Below, in pieces: positions 1 through 7,259 of a DNA stretch of 46,511 nucleotides. Numbering within the stretch: the stretch's first letter is position 1; every line of letters begins with the position of its first letter. Position numbers and translations under genes: made by a program. Where the stretch lies: the NCBI GenBank assembly GCA_031268935.1, contig JAIRWL010000020.1:1-46511 (forward strand), read 5' to 3'. Below the pieces are notes generated by a model, which did not search any database, had not been told where the DNA came from, and saw nothing but the letters and a program-made list of their open reading frames with translations. This DNA comes from Holosporales bacterium. GTDB lineage: Bacteria; Pseudomonadota; Alphaproteobacteria; RUG11792.

Positions 1-163
1 TATTTTCCCATTGCTGAGGATTGATAGCATCCAAATTGATCAGGATGACATGTTTGGCCTTTTCCTTCCCCGTCCATTGCGGAATTGGGCGGTTGAGGAC
101 AGCAGAATCGACAGCATGATGGAAAGCCCTAGGGATATCTCGTACCAAAAACGTGGTAGCCAT
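1..163 (-). CDS. Partial hypothetical protein running off the left edge
   Basis: An open frame on the minus strand starts at an ATG (161-163) and stays open for 54 codons to the window edge, so the C-terminus is missing. The visible part begins MATTFLVRDIPRAFHHAVDS and is mixed polar and hydrophobic. An in-frame GTG at 200-202 would add 13 residues (V/M-INFLSNGLSILT) and give a more hydrophobic N-terminus. A purine-rich stretch lies upstream of that GTG but there is no strong ribosome binding site for either start. I recognise no family. The base composition is like the accessory islands rather than the AT-rich core genes. It is divergent from the secreted-protein cluster that starts at 572. 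It could still be a chance frame because only 54 codons are visible. Confidence 0.4.
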   Translation of the reverse strand, partial: MATTFLVRDIPRAFHHAVDSAVLNRPIPQWTGKEKAKHVILINLDAINPQQWEN

Positions 164-571
164 CGTCAGGATACTTAGCCCGTTGCTTAGAAAATTAATC
201 ACTTTTTTGTCCGCCTATGTTCTCCAGTTCATTATTGATATTAGTTCATAATTCTGAAGAAACAGTATGGATTAGCAGAGACAATTGGTCCAAATTGAAC
301 CGAAATATGGCGGAGGAGTATTGTTTACAATCAAATCAGGTTCGACTAATGATAATAAAGAGCCAGACTAGCTGAAAGTTGTACATAATAACGGCCAGGG
401 TATTACAAGAAATATCGCAGTGATTATTATACAATATTAGTTCAAGCAAATGAGGTACGAGTTAGACCAGAAATCACAACAAAAAATGACCAACTAAAGC
501 AGTATTGACATTGACAGATTATTATGCTCTATTAAAGTCTCAAGAACGCATATGTCACTGATAGTATTAAC
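164..571. other. AT-rich intergenic region, divergent promoters
   Basis: I see no gene in this roughly 400-base stretch between the partial left-edge gene and the first secreted-protein gene. Its right end holds the promoter and short leader that are repeated almost unchanged in front of the gene at 2214. The rest is AT-rich and contains no obvious hairpin or repeat. Confidence 0.5.
505..534 (+). promoter_or_regulatory. Sigma70-type promoter of the first secreted-family copy
   Basis: TTGACA (505-510), an 18-base spacer and CTATTA (529-534) form a plausible promoter with a leader of about 30 bases. A second TTGACA follows immediately at 511-516. The same block recurs at 2147-2176 in front of the paralogue, with almost the same flanking bases, which supports its being functional or recently so. 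Confidence 0.55.
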
Positions 572-1872
572 ATGAGCATATTTAGAACAATCCTCCTGTT
601 AGCGTTAACGGGTAGTGTCGCCGCCAGTCATAATCCTCATGGCCGTAGGGATGCACGGGAACCACACCTGGTCGAGGCCTTCTACATGTTGGCAGGGAAT
701 GACGGGGTCAGTCACGGAAGGGGAGCATACACGAGACTCATCAGAACGATCTTCCCTTCACTATTCCAGGTTCGGCTGGGCAGGAGCGGGCAAGTGCTAT
801 CCCCCGGTAGCCAAGAGCAGTTATTAGAGTGGCTGAGCGAGGTTCGCCCAGACCTGGTCGGGGAGGGTCAGATGGGAAGTTTGCACGAAGACATGATCCT
901 TCGGGTTCATTATGTCTTCGAACGTGTGAAGGATTGCTTGTTGAACAGGCCATTTCAACTCCCCCCGGAAGATCAACGTGCAGCCATCCACAGCGAAATC
1001 GAGGTGCTAGCGGAATGGGTACGGGTACGCGATGGGAGGCCGTCATTGGGCAGAGGAGGCCCTAGTATAGCGCGATTAACAAGCTGCATGCCCTTTCGGA
1101 CTACCTTGGCAGGAATGCAAGCCCAGGTTCGGCGTTTCATCGTAGAGGCGGCCCCGAATGAGGAGACGGCCATGACCCTGCTCAGGGCCACCCCAGCAGC
1201 CAAATTGGCAGTTCGAGACAATTGCCTCACGTCTCCTCCGGGAGCAGCTCACGAATCCCCCGATACCCGATGATATGGAGTTTCCTGTTCAGGGGGAGGA
1301 GCGGGCATACTATGGAGAAACCCGGGCACTAGACATTCTCCACGAATTCCAACACCCTGGCGAAATCCGTAATCCTTACCCAAATTATGTCGACATGTTC
1401 GGTCTGGACGATCTCCTCAGGGCTAGGCGGGTCGAGCTGGATTACGGGTGGAGGGAGCTCGACCCAGATGAGGAGGCGAATCGCTCGGCACAAAGTGCCG
1501 CCTTAGAGAGGATACACCGGGGGGGGGGGACTCAGTCCTCATCTCCCAGCTAGGATTACAACGCTCAGCGGCGACGATCTCATGATGGCCGGGAGGTTGT
1601 TGACCGGTGTGCATGCGGATCCCGCCCAAGAATTGACAACGTCTCTCGCGGAAGACAGGACGGAGTTCGAGAGGAGTCTGCCAGTGAGATTCATGGCCGG
1701 CTCCCCCACATGTTTGGCAGGTGGTCAGGGCAGAACATTTGGATTGGATGGTTCGGGCTCAGAAAGGCCTAAAACTCTCCAAGAACACAGGGACGAATTA
1801 GAGAGGCTGCTATGGGTGAGCACCCAACAGCCACCGATCCGTTGCACCTTAGATGAGGAGGAGTGGAGTTGA
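572..1872 (+). pseudogene. Frameshifted copy of secreted family protein (paralogue of 2214-3248)
   Basis: The first segment (572-1273) begins with a signal peptide, MSIFRTILLLALTGSVAA, nearly the same as that of the intact gene at 2214. The alignment to that gene runs without gaps to about base 1220, where one extra base shifts the match to the next frame. There it continues (LLREQLTNPPIP versus MLRKQVTDAPIP) through 1275-1553. That frame reads into an 11-G run (1519-1529) and stops soon after. Removing one G would join it to a third open frame ending at 1872, which contains another LSGDDLMMAGRLL unit like the SLDDLLMAARRL unit of the paralogue. So the gene once coded for a protein of about 430 residues with repeated C-terminal units. 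No clear ribosome binding site precedes the start. Function unknown; probably secreted. It is either a dead copy or one whose C-terminus is switched by the G tract, but the base at 1220 breaks it in any case. Confidence 0.7.
1519..1529 (+). repeat. 11-G homopolymer inside broken secreted-protein gene
   Basis: Eleven consecutive G residues encode a Gly-Gly-Gly stretch. Frames are open on both sides: the present length leads to a stop at 1551-1553, while a tract one G shorter would read on to 1872. Tracts of this length are prone to slippage during replication. Confidence 0.8.
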
Positions 1873-2008
1873 TCATGGGCCCTTCTGCCCATGGTGTCGC
1901 GTCTGAGGTTCGGGCTCGAGAGGCGCCTGCGTCGATGCCTCCGGGTTTCATGAAATCTCCACTATGGTCGCATATTATCGCATATTCAAGTAAGAGCCGT
2001 AAAAAAAC

Positions 2009-2030
2009 AGGTCCCCACCACCGGGGACCT
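2009..2030 (+). terminator. GC-rich hairpin after first family copy
   Basis: AGGTCCCC (2009-2016) pairs perfectly with GGGGACCT (2023-2030) around the loop ACCACC. There is no T-run after it, so it is not a classical intrinsic terminator. A diverged version follows the paralogue at 3282-3297, with the same type of loop and the same CTCATCT a few bases downstream, so it belongs to the duplicated unit. Confidence 0.45.
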
Positions 2031-2146
2031 CGCCTCATCTCAACGAGTAGAACAGGGTGTTTTAGGGCGAGGTAAAAGAGTCATCTCCGGCAAAGTTTTA
2101 ATTCAACTAGAACTTTAATCATCCCGGATAACCAACAAAAGCAGTA

Positions 2147-2176
2147 TTGACATAGACAGATCATTATGCTCTATTA
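2147..2176 (+). promoter_or_regulatory. Sigma70-type promoter of the secreted-protein gene at 2214
   Basis: TTGACA (2147-2152), an 18-base spacer and CTATTA (2171-2176) duplicate the promoter at 505-534. The leader to the ATG at 2214 is about 30 bases and has only a weak purine stretch as a ribosome binding site. Confidence 0.6.
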
Positions 2177-2213
2177 GTGTCGCAAGAATTTACATTTCAA
2201 GGCAAGTATTAAA

Positions 2214-3248
2214 ATGAGAATATTTAGAACAATTCTCCTGTTAGTGTTAACGGTGAGTGTAGCTGACGGGCGTGATAAGCATGGACACAGGCGGCACTAC
2301 AGAGGTCATCCGTTAGACGGCATCGAGATGCTCACAGGTCCGTACGACAGTAGAAAGCCCCTTCGGGATTATTACACCGCGGCGAAAGAGTTGTTCGCTG
2401 CAACCTCAGACTTCCATCCAGGGGGGCGGGTTGCTACAGAATCAGTGGGAGACAGGTCGATTTACATCAATTTTCTGCGGGCAGTCTTAGGCGACTTGGT
2501 CAGAGCGACAGAGCTCACCCCGGCACAGGAAGAAATAGTCATTCGATCCGTGTATCTGTTCGAAAGGATAGGGGAATGGGTGGTGAACAGGCCAGTTCGC
2601 CAACCCACTAGAGAAGATATTTCCCTTATCCACAATCAAGTCACCGTTTTAGATGGCTGGATAGGAGGGGCCGCAGCGGGGCCTCTTAGAGTAATTAGGC
2701 TAGCCAATCAATTGAGCCCATTGGTTTCCTTTCAATCTACCGAAGGGGACATGCAGGTTCGGGTCAGGGGATTGCTAGCAGCGTTATACGATCCCGATGT
2801 GCAGCCTATCCTTCTGGACTGGAATGTCCAACGGGCCCGGCGAGCCACGAGAGCTCTCGCACACTGGATGCTAAGGAAGCAAGTAACGGACGCACCTATA
2901 CCTCCAAACATGACGATTCCTGTCGGACCGGAAGCGCGGGAGCATTATGGACCGACAGGGGTTCAAGAAATTCTCAGACTATTCAAAAATACAGATGCAG
3001 AGATTTTCCACATGATCAGTCTGGACGACCTCCTTATGACAGATGCAGAGATTTTCCACATGATCAGTCTGGACGACCTCCTTATGGCGGCGCGGAGACT
3101 GAGGGCCATAGATGAGCCGCCGCCTCTCGAGGGCCAAACGGAAGAATTCCGGAGGGAGTCAGATGAGGCCTGGGCAAAACAAACAGCGGCGCAGATCGTC
3201 CAGGAAAATAGTGGGCTGGATCCGGGTTTCATAGGGTCCCGGAAATGA
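2214..3248 (+). CDS. Secreted family protein, intact paralogue with C-terminal repeats
   Basis: 344 residues. A Sec signal peptide (MRIFRTILLLVLTVSVADG, about residues 1-19) is followed by a His/Arg-rich stretch (about 20-32) and a mainly helical domain. The segment around residues 83-180 resembles the protein at 3440: a conserved hydrophobic helix pair, a Pro-x-Gln-Glu turn and a later Leu-Asp-x-Trp. Near the C-terminus a 16-residue unit (TDAEIFHMISLDDLLM, about residues 260-291) is present twice in perfect tandem, from a 48-base DNA duplication. It is the second of three tandem paralogues; the copy at 572 is broken. I recognise no known family and no catalytic motif. The gene looks richer in G and C than the core genes and uses AGG and GGG codons often. 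Likely exported across the inner membrane; a role at the host interface is inference only. Confidence 0.8.
   Translation: MRIFRTILLLVLTVSVADGRDKHGHRRHYRGHPLDGIEMLTGPYDSRKPLRDYYTAAKELFAATSDFHPGGRVATESVGDRSIYINFLRAVLGDLVRATELTPAQEEIVIRSVYLFERIGEWVVNRPVRQPTREDISLIHNQVTVLDGWIGGAAAGPLRVIRLANQLSPLVSFQSTEGDMQVRVRGLLAALYDPDVQPILLDWNVQRARRATRALAHWMLRKQVTDAPIPPNMTIPVGPEAREHYGPTGVQEILRLFKNTDAEIFHMISLDDLLMTDAEIFHMISLDDLLMAARRLRAIDEPPPLEGQTEEFRRESDEAWAKQTAAQIVQENSGLDPGFIGSRK
2991..3086 (+). repeat. Perfect 48-bp tandem duplication within the coding sequence
   Basis: Bases 2991-3038 and 3039-3086 are identical 48-mers, each encoding TDAEIFHMISLDDLLM in frame. The broken paralogue has a single diverged unit at the matching place and another one after its G tract. 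The perfect identity points to a recent duplication. Confidence 0.9.
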
Positions 3249-3281
3249 TAGTATATTCTATGAGGGGGATCAGAATCGCGT

Positions 3282-3297
3282 CCCCCACCAACGGGGG
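3282..3297 (+). terminator. C5/G5 hairpin after secreted-protein gene
   Basis: CCCCC (3282-3286) pairs with GGGGG (3293-3297) around the loop ACCAAC, 34 bases after the stop at 3248. It corresponds in position and downstream sequence (CTCATCT) to the longer hairpin at 2009-2030. There is no T-run, so termination is uncertain. Confidence 0.4.
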
Positions 3298-3439
3298 CCT
3301 AGTCTCATCTTACCGCTGAGATCAGGGGGTGTTAGGGTTCGGGTCAAAAATTTCGCGATTCCAATCCGCACTCTATAGGGGGCCCTGTAGGATTCGGCGG
3401 GGCAGGCGATACGGGGCGGTAATACAACAGGAGGAGCAA

Positions 3440-4711
3440 ATGAGCATCATAAAAAATACGGTAAGGTTAGCTTTATTCTGGGTGTTAATTCAGGGTCTGG
3501 GAAAAGCGCATTCCGCAGAGATGGGAGAAGGATCTTGCGGGCACTTACTATACAGATTGACAGGAGCTGGCCCTGCATTTGAATCGAGACAAGCAGCCTG
3601 CATAGCCATGCAAGAGGTAGGTTGGCAATTTGCACAGTTTCTCGCGGCGAGGTATAACGATAACGGCCCGACGGGATTGAGGTTTATCAGACCCGGACAG
3701 AGCGGCGACATCATCGCGTTCTTGCAGGGCGCACTTCCCCAGTGGGTGGATGCTCAGCTTGATCCCCTACAGGAGCAGATGGTGGTCCTGGCGTTTTTTA
3801 TCATAGATTTCTGGCAGACGGGGTACAGAGTCAGGGGCCCCCGACCGGCCTCCTATTATACAAAGCGCAGGATCAGGGCCTTGTCGGACGAGATTGATAC
3901 ATGGTTGGAGTTCAGGATCGCGGGGAGAGTCACAGGTGCAAAGCCCCCCGAGGGCTCGCAGCTCGCAGACATCCTCAGGGCGGGGGCGGGCTTTCAGTTA
4001 ACCCTACCTAACCTGGCGATAGCATGGGGCGGAGTCCTGGTCGGAGTATACGGCCCAGGGGCACCTCTTCCATCCTGGTGGACATCTAGCGAGCCCTTCC
4101 AGCAGATGTTACGTCACATGCTCTTAGCAGAAGGATTCGAAAATCAGATCAGGAAATCACATATTAGTCCAGGTCTTGTATTTCCCCCTCAAGGACAGCG
4201 CAGTACAGCCTTTAGGCAGAAGCGTGGACCATCAATCATAAGTCACTTCCACAATCCCGGCGGAAGAATATTCTTGCCGGTCCCCCAATTCCATGAGGAG
4301 GAGATAAATGAGACCACGATCGAGTTTTTCTCCCAAATAAATCCGGAGCTCTCAGAGGCAGTTCAGGGCACCCAGAGATTGAGGAACCTGCCGCCATTTC
4401 AGCTCACACCGTGGATTCAGGGCAGTGGTGCGGGAAAAGTTCTAGCTTTTCGTGACACTGGCTCGTTGGAAGACAATAGGAGCATATTGGTTCAGATGAT
4501 CAGGGAAGCCGGGCAGCAAGGGGCGAGTCTCCTGTATGACAGAATAGCAGGATTAGAGAGGCCTGAGCCGTCGAGCGGCATTTTAAAACCCCGAGGCCCT
4601 GTGGGTGCAGATCCAGCATCCCTAGATCTGGTAAATTACCCCATCCGGCCTCAGCAAACGAGCATAAAGCGTCATGGACCACCCGTGCAGGGCTCATTCA
4701 TAATTTTTTAA
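3440..4711 (+). CDS. Secreted family protein, third and most diverged tandem paralogue
   Basis: 423 residues from the ATG at 3440, chosen because AGGAGGAG lies a few bases upstream and a signal peptide follows (MSIIKNTVRLALFWVLIQGL, then GKAHSA). A longer frame begins at 3329 but starts outside this signal. Residues of roughly 80-190 align with the gene at 2214: a hydrophobic helix, a Leu-x-Pro-x-Gln-Glu turn, a Trp-containing helix, an Arg/Pro stretch and then a helix with Leu-x-x-Trp. The C-terminal half is longer and ends in a Pro/Gly-rich tail. No known family recognised. It has its own strong ribosome binding site, unlike the two upstream copies, and may be read from the same promoter as 2214 because I see no good promoter in between. 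Its stop is only 8 bases from the end of convergent dxr. Confidence 0.75.
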   Translation: MSIIKNTVRLALFWVLIQGLGKAHSAEMGEGSCGHLLYRLTGAGPAFESRQAACIAMQEVGWQFAQFLAARYNDNGPTGLRFIRPGQSGDIIAFLQGALPQWVDAQLDPLQEQMVVLAFFIIDFWQTGYRVRGPRPASYYTKRRIRALSDEIDTWLEFRIAGRVTGAKPPEGSQLADILRAGAGFQLTLPNLAIAWGGVLVGVYGPGAPLPSWWTSSEPFQQMLRHMLLAEGFENQIRKSHISPGLVFPPQGQRSTAFRQKRGPSIISHFHNPGGRIFLPVPQFHEEEINETTIEFFSQINPELSEAVQGTQRLRNLPPFQLTPWIQGSGAGKVLAFRDTGSLEDNRSILVQMIREAGQQGASLLYDRIAGLERPEPSSGILKPRGPVGADPASLDLVNYPIRPQQTSIKRHGPPVQGSFIIF

Positions 4712-4719
4712 GGCCAAGA

Positions 4720-5856
4720 TTATTGTAAATCGAAATTTTGGCAGGCAGTAATAATTTCCTTAATATCATCGTATGACTCTATCTTTTCACATTCAGAGTG
4801 ATTTAATGTTTTGATTATAAATTCATATATCTGTTCAAACTTAATTTGCCCTCGCAGAAATTTACTGACGGCTATTTCATCCGATATACTGAAGGCAATC
4901 AATTTTTTTTCATTAAATGCCTGGTAGGCGAGATTCATATTTCTTTTCTGCCATTCCTTTTGTTCAATAAATTGTAATTTGCCGATATTGCATAAATCCA
5001 ACTGATTAGCCAAATATGATTTTCGGCAAGGATAATTCATGGCAAAAGAAATCGGCAGTATCATGTCAGGGGTTGATAATACCGCCTTAAGTGTTTTATC
5101 ATTAAACTCGATTAGTCCGTGTATTATCGATTCTGGATGGATTATCGGAGTTATTTTATCTATTTCGATATCGAAAAGAATCGCGGCCTCGATAATCTCG
5201 AAGGCTTTGTTAATCAATGTAGCGCTATCAATGGTAATCTTCGGCCCCATTTTCCATTTTGGATGATGTAGAGCCGCTTGGATTGTCGCATTCTCGGACA
5301 ATTCACTTTCTTCAAGACCTAAAAATGGTCCGCCAGAAGCCGTCAAAATTACTCGATCAATCGCAGTCTTATCTTCCCGTGATAAACACTGGAAAATTGC
5401 GCTATGTTCAGAATCGATGGGAAGAATTTCTGTTCCAAGTAATTTGGCTCGATTCACCAAAAATTTGCCACCAGCAATGATAGCCTCTTTTGAGGCGATG
5501 GCTAATCTCCTCGCATTCCCAAGGCAAGCCAACGTCGGCCCAATCGCAGCACCATTCCTGCCCGAGATAGCCATCACACAACAATCCACAGCCATGGAGG
5601 CCAATTCATTTATTTCTTCACCAAATACCACTTCTATTCCAATCCCAGACACAGCTTCCCTTACAATCGAATAACCTTCTTCATACGCTATACCGATATA
5701 TTTCGGCCTATATTTTAAGGCTTGTTTTATTAGTAAATCGAAATTCCTTCCGCCGGTTAAGGCGACAATTTCAAAATAATTATCCATTGCCACCTGAGCG
5801 GCTTTCTGCCCAATCGTTCCGGTCGATCCAAAAATACTACAAGTTTTTAGGGCCAT
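4720..5856 (-). CDS. dxr: 1-deoxy-D-xylulose 5-phosphate reductoisomerase
   Basis: 378 residues, close to the usual length. It catalyses the NADPH-dependent rearrangement and reduction of DXP to MEP, the committed step of the non-mevalonate isoprenoid pathway in the cytoplasm. The N-terminal nucleotide-binding loop GSTGTIG is at residues 10-16. SKEA is at 122-125, and PIDSEH (146-151) supplies the metal ligands Asp148 and Glu150. ASGGPF (173-178) follows, then a segment with IDSAT and NKAFE that places the third ligand at about Glu220. The substrate loop HPESIIHG is at 240-247. It is the last gene of a minus-strand operon and starts 22 bases after corC. All catalytic residues I can check are present, so it should be active. 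Confidence 0.96.
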   Translation of the reverse strand: MALKTCSIFGSTGTIGQKAAQVAMDNYFEIVALTGGRNFDLLIKQALKYRPKYIGIAYEEGYSIVREAVSGIGIEVVFGEEINELASMAVDCCVMAISGRNGAAIGPTLACLGNARRLAIASKEAIIAGGKFLVNRAKLLGTEILPIDSEHSAIFQCLSREDKTAIDRVILTASGGPFLGLEESELSENATIQAALHHPKWKMGPKITIDSATLINKAFEIIEAAILFDIEIDKITPIIHPESIIHGLIEFNDKTLKAVLSTPDMILPISFAMNYPCRKSYLANQLDLCNIGKLQFIEQKEWQKRNMNLAYQAFNEKKLIAFSISDEIAVSKFLRGQIKFEQIYEFIIKTLNHSECEKIESYDDIKEIITACQNFDLQ

Positions 5857-5878
5857 AGCTATCAGGTTAGATGAATCG

Positions 5879-6739
5879 TCATAATGCCTTTTGCCTAATT
5901 TTGACGCTTTTTACCCGCCTGGGATCTGCATCAAGAATCTCGAATTCCAAATTCTGTCGATTACAATTGACGAGCTCTCCCTTGACGGGAACGGTCCCCG
6001 TTATGTGTGAAATCATACCACCTATCGTTTCGATCGAATTATCTTCTGGAATAATTTCTATACCGCCGTACTTTTGAATTTCGTCGAACGTAGATCTTGC
6101 ATCAACTATAACAACTCCTTCGGTCGTTTTAATTACCTTTTTTCTCTGTAATTTCATCTCTTCTGTATCTTGGATATCCCCTATTATTTCTTCTATCAAA
6201 TCTTTGAGTGAAACCAATCCATCGACTCCTCCGTACTCATCGATCACGACAGCGATTTTAATTCCAGTTTCCCTCATTTTAAGAAGTAAATCCAAAATCT
6301 GCATAGTAGGAGGAACAAACAAGACGTCTTTGACAAATATACTGAGATTAAATGGTTTGTTCATATAAAACCAGTTGGCGACATCTTTAAGATAGATAAC
6401 CCCTACGACGTTATCGATCATCCCCTGATACACAACGATCGAAGATCTTTGTCTTTCGACAAAAAGTGACATAAGTTCCTCGATTCTCGCTGTATTCTGG
6501 ATACTAACGATATCGACACGTGGAATCATTATGCTTTGCACTTGAATATCTTTTAAGCTTAATACATTCCCTAAGATTTCTTTTTCATCCCAAGCTATCG
6601 ACTGAGTTTCTGAGCAATTATCCTCTTCGATTAATTCCTCAATTGCATCTCGCAATGAGTGTTCTCGCGATTTTTGTCTCCAACTTAGTAAACGAATAAT
6701 GCAATTTAACAACCGATCTATGCTTTCCTTAATTTTCAT
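5879..6739 (-). CDS. corC: CBS-domain transporter-associated protein, CorC/TlyC family
   Basis: 286 residues, typical of CorC. Two CBS domains (about 70-125 and 133-190) bind adenine nucleotides, and a C-terminal CorC/HlyC domain follows (about 205-280). The hallmark sequences MIPRVDIVSI and VVIDEYGGVDGLVSLKDLIE are present. In enterobacteria CorC modulates Mg/Co efflux; the Rickettsia relative TlyC was described as a hemolysin, so a membrane-lytic role should not be assumed. There is no transmembrane segment, so it is probably a cytoplasmic peripheral protein. Its start overlaps the end of ybeY by 11 bases, a sign of translational coupling. The ybeY-corC order is conserved in many proteobacteria. 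Confidence 0.92.
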   Translation of the reverse strand: MKIKESIDRLLNCIIRLLSWRQKSREHSLRDAIEELIEEDNCSETQSIAWDEKEILGNVLSLKDIQVQSIMIPRVDIVSIQNTARIEELMSLFVERQRSSIVVYQGMIDNVVGVIYLKDVANWFYMNKPFNLSIFVKDVLFVPPTMQILDLLLKMRETGIKIAVVIDEYGGVDGLVSLKDLIEEIIGDIQDTEEMKLQRKKVIKTTEGVVIVDARSTFDEIQKYGGIEIIPEDNSIETIGGMISHITGTVPVKGELVNCNRQNLEFEILDADPRRVKSVKIRQKAL

Positions 6740-7259
6740 GAATTTTCTGGTCTCCTAAAATGTAGGGATTTTTTATGCCAAATACTTCCAAAATACAAAT
6801 TTCTGTGTCTTCCATTTCTTTCTCGGCATCCGTAATTGCATGATTCATACCGATGAGATGCAAAACACCATGCACAAAAAGATGGGTGCATCTATTAAAA
6901 AATGGAATCTCAAACTCTTGAGATTCTTGCATAATTTTATTATAGGATAGGAATACATCGCCGATAGCATGATCCCACCCGGAATGCAGAAAAAAATCTA
7001 TCTCGGTGGCCTCGAATTGAGGAAAGGATAGGACGTTAGTAGTGGCGTTTTTCTGCATGAATTTAAGATTTAACTCCTGCATCTTCAGATTATTGATTAG
7101 GTGAAGATCGACAGTTACAGCAGTGATATCATTACCATATTTTTTCGATATACTACAATCCAATACACTCGATAGCAATCTCTCCCATTCGGTGAATCCT
7201 GGCGTCTTTTCCCATTCTTCACAAGATTTTATTTCGATATTTAATCTATTTTTACTCAT
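6729..7259 (-). CDS. ybeY: Endoribonuclease YbeY (rRNA maturation factor)
   Basis: 176 residues from the ATG at 7257-7259 (MSKNRLN). A frame extending to a TTG at 7280 is also open, but ATG overlapping the miaB stop is the more usual arrangement. YbeY is a zinc metalloprotein acting in 16S rRNA 3'-end processing and ribosome quality control. The zinc motif HGVLHLIGMNH provides His130, His134 and His140. The preceding strand with TTNVLSFPQF is also typical. It overlaps miaB upstream and corC downstream. The phoH gene often found between miaB and ybeY in alphaproteobacteria is absent here. Confidence 0.93.
   Translation of the reverse strand: MSKNRLNIEIKSCEEWEKTPGFTEWERLLSSVLDCSISKKYGNDITAVTVDLHLINNLKMQELNLKFMQKNATTNVLSFPQFEATEIDFFLHSGWDHAIGDVFLSYNKIMQESQEFEIPFFNRCTHLFVHGVLHLIGMNHAITDAEKEMEDTEICILEVFGIKNPYILGDQKIHEN

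Noticed and set aside
572-4711. Insertion sequence or transposon as the cause of the tandem copies
   Set aside because: No transposase, no terminal inverted repeats and no target duplications seen; simple tandem duplication explains the layout.
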